A DNA stretch of 6,592 nucleotides from Bacteroidia bacterium (GTDB lineage Bacteria; Bacteroidota; Bacteroidia; Flavobacteriales; Flavobacteriaceae), in assembly GCA_030431085.1 (NCBI GenBank), contig JAUIJW010000132.1, positions 1-6,592 of the forward strand, written 5' to 3'. The notes below the pieces were generated by a model, which saw nothing but the letters and a program-made list of their open reading frames with translations, was not told the origin of the DNA and did not search any database. The first letter of the stretch is position 1. Each line of letters starts with the position of its first letter. A program made the translations under genes and the position numbers. Positions 1-6,592 of this stretch are shown one piece after another.

Positions 1-3000
1 AGTGTAATCCCGACAATAAGTGATTTACTCCTAAATAAGTCATTAATATACTTGAAAATGCAAAAACTGTAACCATATTAAAGGTAAATTTACTCTTTAA
101 GCCAGGTATTAATCTCATATGTAGCACAAAGGAATAGATCATAATACTAATCAATGCCCAGGTTTCTTTAGGATCCCATCCCCAATATCTACCCCAACTT
201 TCATTAGCCCAAATACCACCTAAGAAGTTACCGATCACCAACATAACTAACCCAATGGTTAATGACATTTCACTTATGGTAGTGATTTCATTTATAGCTA
301 GGTTTAATTTTTTCTTATTATTCTGTGTGGTTACCATATAAAGTACTAAGGCCACCATACCTAAAATCATACTAATGGTAAATGGCCCATAACTGGCTAC
401 AATAACAGCCACGTGTACCATTAACCAATAAGAATCTAAAACTGGTACTAAATTGCCAATCGACGGATCCATCCAATTCCAATGGGCTACCATCAACAAC
501 ATTGACGTTACAAACGTTGTTGCAGCCAATGTTAAAGGAGATTTCCTTCCAAAATACAAGCCAAAAAGCATCGTTGCCCAAGACACGTAAATCATAGATT
601 CATAACCATTACTCCACGGTGCATGTCCAGAAATATACCATCGTATCCCTAAACCTAAAGTATGATATGCAAAAAGAGCTAATATAACACCACATGCAAT
701 TTTAATCAACAAGTTAACGGTACGATTGACCTTAAAAATATTAACTATCACCACTATAAACAGCACTAAACTTGCTAACATATAGTACATGTATAATGAT
801 TTAAAAATATCGTATTTATTGTAAAACAACTCCAGTTTAATCTTCTTTTCTGAAGGCACAACTTCCTCGCCAAATTTTCTTTGGTATTTATGCATACTAT
901 CGAGCAATTGATCTGCAGTAGTATAATCATCATCATCTAAAGCTTCTACTACGGCTCTTGAATAAAGCGGTATGATTTTACCCACATATAAAGAATCTGT
1001 CCCCTTAAATCCAGCATGGGCCACATCATTATTAGAATACCATTTATGGTTGGGATCTCCCTCGAGGGGGAAAAATCTAAAAATCCCTCCTTCTAATGCA
1101 CCAAAAAGTAAATTAGCCCTTAAATCTACATTTAAAACACTTTCTTGGTATTTATTCTTTATTTTTTGCTGGTGAGCCTGCGCAACTTCATCTTTCAATT
1201 TATAGGCGCCTTCTGTTGTAAATAAATCGGAAAATCTGGCGTACTTTTGATCATGCGATATACCTAATATGTCGCGTAATTTGGTATTCTCTTTCTTGAT
1301 ATAAATAAAAGGTACAAAATACCATGCTCTAGGACTAATTACCATAGATACCAGCACCTGATTCGCATCCATATCATTGTAAGTATCTTTTTTACTTACC
1401 TTACGTAACAATTCTGAGGCAAAAGTATTAACTGGCTTCATTCGCCCACCCTCATCTTGAATGACCAATTCGCCAAATCGCTGTGCGTGCTCTTTAGAGA
1501 TATTATGTGTAGCAATTAAAGAGTCTATTGATTTGTATTGCTGATTGTGATTGTGTTGCGATTGAGAGATTCCAACAAAACCCACGGCCATAAGTAAGGT
1601 TAATGCTGCTTTTTTCTTTGCAATTTTTCTCAGATTATGGCGTAAAGCACCAAATCTGGTTTTCTTTTCAAATAATGTCCAAATTAAGCCTAGAAATAAA
1701 AAGGCATAACCGATGTAGGTTGTCCAAGTACCTAACATATCGTGATTTACAGACAAAAATGTTTGTTCTACTTCACCTTGATCATTATAACTTGATTGAA
1801 AAAAACGATAACCTTGATAGTCTAGCACATGATTCATAAAAATTCTAAAATCAAACTCCTTATTATTAGGTTGATCTATTACGGTAATTTCACTTGCATA
1901 AGATTTTGGACTCATTGAACCCGGGTAACGCTCTAGCTGAAAATCTCTTAGCTTAACAGAAAAAGGCAATTCAATTTGTTTAGACCCATAACTTACTCTA
2001 AAATTAAGTCCATCTAAAGTAAAAATATCTGGCGATTCTGCTCTTAAGGCACTACCATACAAGCTCAATTGTTTCTTATCTTGATCTGTAGCAATTTCTA
2101 TTTCTAATAAATCTGAAGGGTGTTCATCTTTATCACCAGACACCATTTTCATTTGCCCTTTAACTGCTGGTTCAGGAATTACGAACTGTAAATTCTTAAT
2201 TTGATACAGCGATCTTAAATGAAATGTCTGTACAGAATCTTTTATCACTTCTCCTCTTGATTGGCTAGCCATAACCATATATTTACCGTTAAATGGCGAT
2301 TTAATTCTTAAGGTGTCGTTTTCTGTAAAAATATTAATGGCATTTTCTGTTGGGTTCTCAAAAGATATCAAAGCATTATGCATATTCGCTGTTTCACCAG
2401 CCTTTATATAGTGTTCATGCCTGCTACCACCACCAGATTCTACGATTTTTAAATATTTTGTCCCGGCATCATCTTGAATAAGTGTTTCATAAGCGTTAGG
2501 AATGTAGTTGACATATTTTACTGTCACGGGTTTCCCTTTAAAATCTGTATTAATTTCAAAATCATTACCTCCCTTTAACGCATATAAAAAGTTTGTTGTT
2601 GCTGCAATAAAACTTGAATTGTGATTTGGTTTTTTAGCCAATAATAATGGCTCTGCTATTGGTGCTTTTTGTTCTTTATTATCATCAATATGTAAATTGA
2701 GATAAGCTTTGTCTGATAGCATCAAATTGGTCGTTTCTCCTTCATAAATAGGCATGATACCTTCATAACTTATGTATCGAGTGATGGCCGCACCTAGAAT
2801 AATCAAAACGAATGAAATATGGAAGAGTAAAACAGACCATTTTTCTTTCCTCCATAGTTTGTATTTTTGAATGTTTCCTATAAAATTTATCATAAAAATT
2901 ACATGGATCAATTCAAACCACCTAGTATTATAAATTAAAGCTTTAGCTGTTGGAGTGCCAAAATCGTTTTCAATAAAGGTGGCAATGGCCATAGAAACAG

Positions 3001-3064
3001 CATATAGCAAAAACAAAATACCTGTTAACCTTGTAGAAAACAGTATGTTATATATTTTTTTCAT
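1..3064 (-). CDS. ccsBA: Fused cytochrome c synthase CcsBA (ResB/CcsB plus CcsA), C-terminus beyond window
   Basis: System II cytochrome c biogenesis protein: it carries haem across the inner membrane and joins it to CXXCH motifs of apocytochromes c in the periplasm. The frame is open for 1021 codons and exits at base 1. The start MKKIYNILFSTRLTGILF fits Bacteroidota homologues; no Shine-Dalgarno is seen. The ResB/CcsB half has membrane segments near residues 11-30, 49-63 and 78-95, a large periplasmic domain (about 97-445), and segments 447-465 and 486-500. A second periplasmic stretch (about 503-755) leads to the multi-span CcsA half, from about 762. The CcsA signature HAPWSNGYESM is at 814-824 and the haem-handling WWD motif (WGRYWGWDPKETW) at 957-969. 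Candidate haem ligands are His82 and His982 (membrane) and His884 and His1021 (periplasmic side). The protein ends in GVNHLLSGLH, so probably only a short tail is missing. Function is known from the family; placement of residues is read from this sequence. Confidence 0.95.
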   Translation of the reverse strand, partial: MKKIYNILFSTRLTGILFLLYAVSMAIATFIENDFGTPTAKALIYNTRWFELIHVIFMINFIGNIQKYKLWRKEKWSVLLFHISFVLIILGAAITRYISYEGIMPIYEGETTNLMLSDKAYLNLHIDDNKEQKAPIAEPLLLAKKPNHNSSFIAATTNFLYALKGGNDFEINTDFKGKPVTVKYVNYIPNAYETLIQDDAGTKYLKIVESGGGSRHEHYIKAGETANMHNALISFENPTENAINIFTENDTLRIKSPFNGKYMVMASQSRGEVIKDSVQTFHLRSLYQIKNLQFVIPEPAVKGQMKMVSGDKDEHPSDLLEIEIATDQDKKQLSLYGSALRAESPDIFTLDGLNFRVSYGSKQIELPFSVKLRDFQLERYPGSMSPKSYASEITVIDQPNNKEFDFRIFMNHVLDYQGYRFFQSSYNDQGEVEQTFLSVNHDMLGTWTTYIGYAFLFLGLIWTLFEKKTRFGALRHNLRKIAKKKAALTLLMAVGFVGISQSQHNHNQQYKSIDSLIATHNISKEHAQRFGELVIQDEGGRMKPVNTFASELLRKVSKKDTYNDMDANQVLVSMVISPRAWYFVPFIYIKKENTKLRDILGISHDQKYARFSDLFTTEGAYKLKDEVAQAHQQKIKNKYQESVLNVDLRANLLFGALEGGIFRFFPLEGDPNHKWYSNNDVAHAGFKGTDSLYVGKIIPLYSRAVVEALDDDDYTTADQLLDSMHKYQRKFGEEVVPSEKKIKLELFYNKYDIFKSLYMYYMLASLVLFIVVIVNIFKVNRTVNLLIKIACGVILALFAYHTLGLGIRWYISGHAPWSNGYESMIYVSWATMLFGLYFGRKSPLTLAATTFVTSMLLMVAHWNWMDPSIGNLVPVLDSYWLMVHVAVIVASYGPFTISMILGMVALVLYMVTTQNNKKKLNLAINEITTISEMSLTIGLVMLVIGNFLGGIWANESWGRYWGWDPKETWALISIMIYSFVLHMRLIPGLKSKFTFNMVTVFAFSSILMTYLGVNHLLSGLH

Positions 3065-3212
3065 AGAGTTTAAAATGTAAATCTTGCGGCCACGAAGTTA
3101 CTAAAATTTGAATGAACCATAGTGCTTTTACCCCTAAATAAAACCTTAAGAATATCATAAAATCATCAATATCTGAAATCATAAAATTTTGTTAACATTT
3201 AATTAGTTGCAT
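3065..3212. promoter_or_regulatory. Divergent intergenic region between ccsBA and the marR-RND operon
   Basis: This short AT-rich gap must hold the promoters of two divergent transcripts. On the minus strand, TAACTTCG (3100-3093) is one mismatch from the Bacteroidota -7 element TAnnTTTG and lies about 30 bases before the ccsBA start, but no good -33 TTG is at the right distance. On the plus strand, AAATTTTG (3184-3191) is also one mismatch away and would start a transcript near the left edge of the 30-bp palindrome. A 10-base direct repeat ATCATAAAAT occurs at 3154-3163 and 3178-3187; in such AT-rich DNA it may be chance. No terminator-like hairpin is seen. The promoter assignments are guesses from weak matches. 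Confidence 0.35.
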
Positions 3213-3227
3213 ATGCAACTAATTAAA
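3198..3227. promoter_or_regulatory. Perfect 30-bp palindrome, probable MarR operator
   Basis: Every base from 3198 to 3212 pairs with its complement from 3227 back to 3213, with no spacer and no mismatch; the core is AGTTGCATATGCAACT. MarR-family dimers bind such inverted repeats, usually close to or inside their own promoter, and a marR gene starts in this very site. It is therefore best read as the autoregulatory operator for the marR-adaptor-permease operon. It lies 134 bp from the ccsBA start, so control of ccsBA is possible but less likely. The absence of a loop and of a following T-run argues against a terminator. Confidence 0.8.
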
Positions 3228-3716
3228 ATAATTTATGTTTGCAAAAAAATAAATCCTATTAATTCAGATTTTGACATAAAGAACAATCTAATCTCTAATT
3301 TAGGTAAAACTACTAAGTTTATCGGCCTATATATCAGTGATTATTTTCAAGAACATCAGCTTAATTTATCTAAAGCTCAATGGTTAGTTTTAAAAATTCT
3401 TCAAGATAAAGATGGTTGTATACAAAATGATCTTGCTATCATTACCGATCGTTCTAAAACCTCTTTAACCCGACTTATTCAAACTATGGAAAAAAAAGGG
3501 TTGATTTTTAGAAAAAACTCAAAAATGGATAAAAGAACTAACCATGTGTTTCTCACTAAAAAAGGTCAGAATTTATTCAATCAATCTGTACCAATATTCA
3601 ATAAGCTAAAACTAGAATTAGAGCATCATATTTCACAAGAAGAAATAGAAACAACGCTTAAAGTTTTAGAAAAAATAAGATCTAATATTAACGCTAAGAA
3701 TTTATACGATATATAA
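3213..3716 (+). CDS. MarR-family winged-helix transcriptional regulator
   Basis: Probable ligand-responsive repressor of its own operon. Counting from ATG 3213 (167 aa), residues 52-63 (LSKAQWLVLKIL) begin the winged helix-turn-helix, 79-98 (DRSKTSLTRLIQTMEKKGLI) hold the recognition helix, and 101-118 form the wing with the MarR-type pattern D-K-R, then LTKKG. Flanking helices (about 22-48 and 120-158) would make the dimer. Length is normal for the family. The start is uncertain: ATG 3213 and a TTG at 3207 both lie inside the operator palindrome, and the resulting N-terminus (MQLIKIIYVCKK) is unlike the relatives I know. A better-placed ATG at 3235 is one base out of frame because of a seven-A run at 3243-3249. 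Cysteines are at 10 and 69; Cys10 exists only if the upstream start is used, so a redox role is not supported. The stop is 5 bases before the adaptor gene, implying one transcript. The ligand is unknown. Confidence 0.88.
   Translation: MQLIKIIYVCKKINPINSDFDIKNNLISNLGKTTKFIGLYISDYFQEHQLNLSKAQWLVLKILQDKDGCIQNDLAIITDRSKTSLTRLIQTMEKKGLIFRKNSKMDKRTNHVFLTKKGQNLFNQSVPIFNKLKLELEHHISQEEIETTLKVLEKIRSNINAKNLYDI
3234..3241 (+). promoter_or_regulatory. Exact match to Bacteroidota -7 promoter element TAnnTTTG
   Basis: TATGTTTG here fits the -7 consensus TAnnTTTG exactly. A TTG that could be the -33 element sits at 3207-3209 within the palindrome, but the 24-base spacer is slightly longer than usual. If real, a repressor on the palindrome would cover the -33 region. 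Against it, transcription would then start near 3247, after every ATG able to begin the marR frame. The match may therefore be chance, or the marR start may be unconventional. Confidence 0.25.
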
Positions 3717-3721
3717 TTACC

Positions 3722-4840
3722 ATGAAAAAATCTCTAAGTATTTTACTTGCAATCCTCTTAATAATAATGGCAAGTGCTATAGTGTATTTGATGATTATCA
3801 ACAACCAAAAACCTGATAGAAAACCAGTTAAAATTATAAAAAGTGTTTACGCTGAAAAAGTTACCAATCAAGAAATTCCAATTATCATAAAAGCAAACGG
3901 AACCCTATTTGCCAAAAATAAAATAGAAATATTTAGTGAAGTTCAAGGTGTTTTAAAACCCTCATCAAAAGAATTTAGAGCCGGTAATCTATACCATAAA
4001 GGTGAGATTATTTTGAGCATAAATAGCGAAGAACATTATGCCAATTTACAAGCACAAAAAAGTAATCTTTACAATAACATTACCTCTATAATGCCAGATT
4101 TAAGGCTTGACTTTCCAGAAGAATATCAAAAGTGGGAGAATTATTTAAAACGTTTTGACTTTGATAAAACCACACCTAAGTTACCAGAACCTTCATCTGA
4201 CAAAGAAAAGTTTTTCATTTCTGGAAGAAATATTTATACCTCATACTATAATGTAAAAAACATGGAGGTTAGGCTAAATAAATACATCATAAGGGCTCCT
4301 TTTTCAGGAGTACTTACAGAAGCCTTAGTCAACCCAGGTTCTTTGGTAAGGCAAGGTCAGAAATTGGGCGAATTTATTAATCCATCGGTTTATGAAATGG
4401 AGGTTGCAATCAATGCCCAGTACTTAGAATTATTACAAAAAGGAAATACTGTAAAACTGACCAATTTAGATCAAACTAAAACTTGGGAAGGTACCGTGGT
4501 AAGGGTTAATGGCAGAATAGATCAATCTACACAAACTGTTAAAGCCTACATTCAAGTTAGTGGCGATGATTTAAGAGAAGGGTTTTACCTTGAAGCTCAT
4601 CTCAAAGCTAAATCTGAAAAAAACGCTATAGAAATTCCTAGAAATTTATTGGTTAACAACCAGAGTGTTTTTGTTGTTCAAGATTCTGTCATTGATTTAG
4701 TCAACATTAATCCTGTTTACTTTAAAGATAAAAGTGTGATTGTTAAAGGATTAAAAAATGGTGATTTACTAATGAGTAAACCTATACCAGGAGCCTATCC
4801 TGGCATGGTTGTTAAAATTGTTGACACCCAAAACAAATAA
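3722..4840 (+). CDS. RND efflux periplasmic adaptor (membrane fusion protein, HlyD/AcrA type)
   Basis: This protein should link the inner-membrane RND permease to an outer-membrane channel in a tripartite pump. It has 372 aa. Residues 4-25 are one hydrophobic segment after MKK, with no lipobox cysteine, so it is probably anchored by an uncleaved N-terminal helix, not by lipid. The first lipoyl half spans about 62-102 (GTLFAKNKIEI to GEIILSI) and the second about 187-218, containing the family motif IRAPFSGVL (190-198) and PGSLVRQGQ. Between them, 104-186 replaces the usual long coiled-coil hairpin with a mixed stretch holding the proline-rich TTPKLPEPSSD at 150-160. The beta-barrel domain (about 222-298) and membrane-proximal domain (about 300-368, including GLKNGDLL) follow. 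It starts 5 bases after the marR stop and ends 20 bases before the permease gene, so the three are co-transcribed. Substrate cannot be told from the adaptor. Confidence 0.93.
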   Translation: MKKSLSILLAILLIIMASAIVYLMIINNQKPDRKPVKIIKSVYAEKVTNQEIPIIIKANGTLFAKNKIEIFSEVQGVLKPSSKEFRAGNLYHKGEIILSINSEEHYANLQAQKSNLYNNITSIMPDLRLDFPEEYQKWENYLKRFDFDKTTPKLPEPSSDKEKFFISGRNIYTSYYNVKNMEVRLNKYIIRAPFSGVLTEALVNPGSLVRQGQKLGEFINPSVYEMEVAINAQYLELLQKGNTVKLTNLDQTKTWEGTVVRVNGRIDQSTQTVKAYIQVSGDDLREGFYLEAHLKAKSEKNAIEIPRNLLVNNQSVFVVQDSVIDLVNINPVYFKDKSVIVKGLKNGDLLMSKPIPGAYPGMVVKIVDTQNK

Positions 4841-4860
4841 TTTCAAAGACATTGCTTTAG

Positions 4861-6592
4861 ATGAAAAAAATAATATCCTATTTCATTAAATACCCTATTG
4901 CCGTTAATATATTTATTTTAGCGTTTATCATATTTGGAATGATTGGAGCTTTATCTATGAAATCTTCATTCTTTCCATTAACAGATTCAAAAAATATTAC
5001 CATAAACCTTACCTACCCTGGAGCTTCGCCTCTAGAAATGGAAGAAGGGGTTGTTTTAAAAATCGAAGATAATCTTAAAGGTGTTGTAGGTATAGAACGA
5101 ATTACCTCTGTATCGAGAGAAAACGCTGCCAATATTAATGTTGAAATAGAAACAGATAAAGATATCGATGTAGTATTGGCCGATGTTAAGAATGCAGTAG
5201 ACCGCGTACCTTCTTTCCCTACAGGAATGGAACCACCTGTTATTGCTAAAATTGAAAATACTACGACCACAATTAATTTCACAGTTAGTGGAGACAATCT
5301 ACCTCTTACCACTTTAAAACGTTATGCGCGAGATATAGAAAATGATTTGCGCGGTATGAGTGGTATTTCACAGGTGAGTTTAACTGGATTTCCGGCAGAA
5401 GAGATTGAAATTGCAGTTAGGGAAATAGATTTAAGAGCATACAATCTATCTTTCGAACAAGTGGCCAATGCCGTAAGACAGTCCAATTTGTTAATTACTG
5501 GTGGTAATATTAAAACAGATAGTGAAGATTACCTTATTCGAGCCAGAAATAGAGAATATCATGGCGATGATCTTAGTCATTTAATAGTGAAAGCAGATCC
5601 TAACGGCAATATTATCTATTTAAAAGATATCGCCGATGTTAGAGATCGTTGGAATGAAAGTCCAGATCGTTTATTTTTCAATGACAATACAGCTATCTCA
5701 ATACAAGTTAACAATACCAATAATGAAGATTTAATTGCTTCTGCAGATAAAATCAATGAGTATATTGATACCTTCAACCAACAGCACGATAATGTAAAAC
5801 TAAATGTAGCAAGCGATAGATCTATCCCATTAAAACAAAGAACACAATTACTTACAGAAAACGCTATTGTTGGTGTATTACTAGTATTGTTATTTTTATC
5901 ACTGTTTTTAAATGTAAGACTCGCTTTTTGGGTGGCTGCAGGTTTACCTATTTCTTTTTTAGGTATGTTTGTTTTTGCTGCAAACTTAGGGGTTACTATC
6001 AATGTATTATCTCTTTTCGGGATGATTATCGTTATAGGTATTTTAGTGGATGATGGTATTGTAATTGGCGAAAATATTTACCAACACTATCAAAAAGGGA
6101 AATCTCCTATTAGATCTGCCATCGATGGTACTCTAGAGGTTATCCCTCCTATTGTTTCTGCCATCTTAACTACCATGTTAGCCTTTTCTACGTTTTACTT
6201 TTTAGATGGTAGAATAGGCGATTTTTTTAAAGAAGTTTCTACAGTGGTATTATTAACACTAGCGGTATCGCTTATAGAAGCATTAATCATTTTACCGGCT
6301 CATATTGCCCATTCAAAAGCTTTGGTAAGAAAGGAAAATAAAAACACTGGTATTTTTAAAATATTTCAAAATATCAATAAAAGCGCAGATAAATTTTTAA
6401 GTTATTTAAAAGATAGATTATATGCCCCATATTTAACATTTTTCTTAAAAAACAAAGTGCTTGGTTTTGCCGTGCCAATTGCCTTATTGGTTATTTCTAT
6501 TGGCGGTATTGCTAGTGGCTTGGTAAGAACTTCATTTTTTCCTTTTACGGCTAGTGATAGAATAGACATTAGTTTGAGTATGCCGCAGGGTA
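4861..6592 (+). CDS. RND-family efflux permease (AcrB-like), N-terminal 577 residues, C-terminus beyond window
   Basis: This is a proton-driven inner-membrane pump that takes substrates from the periplasm or outer leaflet and passes them to the adaptor and an outer-membrane channel. Residues 11-32 are TM1. The first porter region (about 33-330) includes SSFFPLTD and the family-typical YPGASPLEMEEGV. TM2 (335-353), TM3 (about 359-378) and TM4 follow; TM4 carries GILVDDGIVIGEN with Asp397 and Asp398, the pair equivalent to AcrB Asp407/Asp408 in the proton relay. TM5 is about 430-448 and TM6 about 459-477, ending ILPAHIAHSKAL. TM7 is about 533-555, and the second porter region begins with SFFPF. 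The window stops in frame at MPQG, about halfway through a protein that is usually 1000-1100 aa. The DDG form and the organic-drug-like porter sequence suggest drug or lipid-like substrates more than metals, but the substrate is not determined. Start: ATG with MKKIISYFIKYP, normal for the family. Confidence 0.95.
   Translation, partial: MKKIISYFIKYPIAVNIFILAFIIFGMIGALSMKSSFFPLTDSKNITINLTYPGASPLEMEEGVVLKIEDNLKGVVGIERITSVSRENAANINVEIETDKDIDVVLADVKNAVDRVPSFPTGMEPPVIAKIENTTTTINFTVSGDNLPLTTLKRYARDIENDLRGMSGISQVSLTGFPAEEIEIAVREIDLRAYNLSFEQVANAVRQSNLLITGGNIKTDSEDYLIRARNREYHGDDLSHLIVKADPNGNIIYLKDIADVRDRWNESPDRLFFNDNTAISIQVNNTNNEDLIASADKINEYIDTFNQQHDNVKLNVASDRSIPLKQRTQLLTENAIVGVLLVLLFLSLFLNVRLAFWVAAGLPISFLGMFVFAANLGVTINVLSLFGMIIVIGILVDDGIVIGENIYQHYQKGKSPIRSAIDGTLEVIPPIVSAILTTMLAFSTFYFLDGRIGDFFKEVSTVVLLTLAVSLIEALIILPAHIAHSKALVRKENKNTGIFKIFQNINKSADKFLSYLKDRLYAPYLTFFLKNKVLGFAVPIALLVISIGGIASGLVRTSFFPFTASDRIDISLSMPQG

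Noticed and set aside
372..581. Minus-strand open frame of 69 codons
   Set aside because: It overlaps the CcsA half of ccsBA in another frame of the same strand, while the ccsBA frame encodes conserved membrane segments there.
1059..1068. GC-rich palindrome CCCTCGAGGG
   Set aside because: It lies within ccsBA coding sequence (FFPLEGDPN); there is no T-run, no gene end and no second copy.
972..1839. Small plus-strand open frames at 972-1175 and 1603-1839
   Set aside because: They lie antisense within the intact ccsBA reading frame, whose protein is recognisable throughout; their translations resemble no protein family I know.
3052..3064. T-run next to the intergenic region, possible terminator
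   Set aside because: It is the complement of the lysine and isoleucine codons that begin ccsBA, and no hairpin precedes it.
3154..3187. Direct repeat ATCATAAAAT, possible repeat array
   Set aside because: Only two short AT-rich copies 24 bases apart; too little to call a CRISPR, an iteron or a second operator.
4841..4860. Gap between adaptor and permease as a separate promoter or small gene
   Set aside because: Twenty bases with no hairpin and no promoter match; it is an ordinary intra-operon spacer.
5013..6002. Minus-strand open frames at 5013-5312 and 5616-6002
   Set aside because: Both are antisense to the RND permease frame, which is continuous and has family motifs across these positions.

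Overview
The window looks like chromosomal DNA of a member of the Bacteroidota, most likely a marine-type Flavobacteriaceae. The grounds are AT-rich DNA by eye, no Shine-Dalgarno sequences before any gene, a fused CcsB-CcsA cytochrome c synthase of the Bacteroidota type, and an RND adaptor whose insert resembles adaptors I associate with this phylum. Genus cannot be fixed from this window.

Layout. Positions 1-3064 (minus strand) hold nearly all of one very large gene for CcsBA, the system II haem exporter and cytochrome c synthase. Its reading frame is open for 1021 codons and leaves the window just before the expected C-terminus. A short intergenic region (3065 to about 3212) follows. It contains a perfect 30-bp palindrome at 3198-3227, the likely operator of the next gene. 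From there three genes run on the plus strand as a tight operon: a MarR-family regulator (about 3213-3716), a membrane-anchored periplasmic adaptor of an RND efflux pump (3722-4840), and the RND inner-membrane permease (4861 to beyond 6592). The permease is cut by the window edge after 577 codons. No outer-membrane TolC-like gene is in view.

How they fit together. The inferred logic of the plus-strand operon is that the MarR protein binds the palindrome at its own start, represses itself and the pump, and is released by a ligand. The pump then expels an unknown compound using the proton gradient. The ccsBA gene is divergent. It serves respiration by attaching haem to c-type cytochromes in the periplasm, and nothing in the sequence shows a direct link to the pump beyond the shared intergenic region.

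I see no RNA genes, mobile elements or CRISPR, and no sign of an unknown multi-gene system. The least ordinary part is the start of the marR gene. The operator, a consensus-like promoter element, a seven-A run and two competing ATG codons overlap within about 50 bases and do not agree on one simple gene start.
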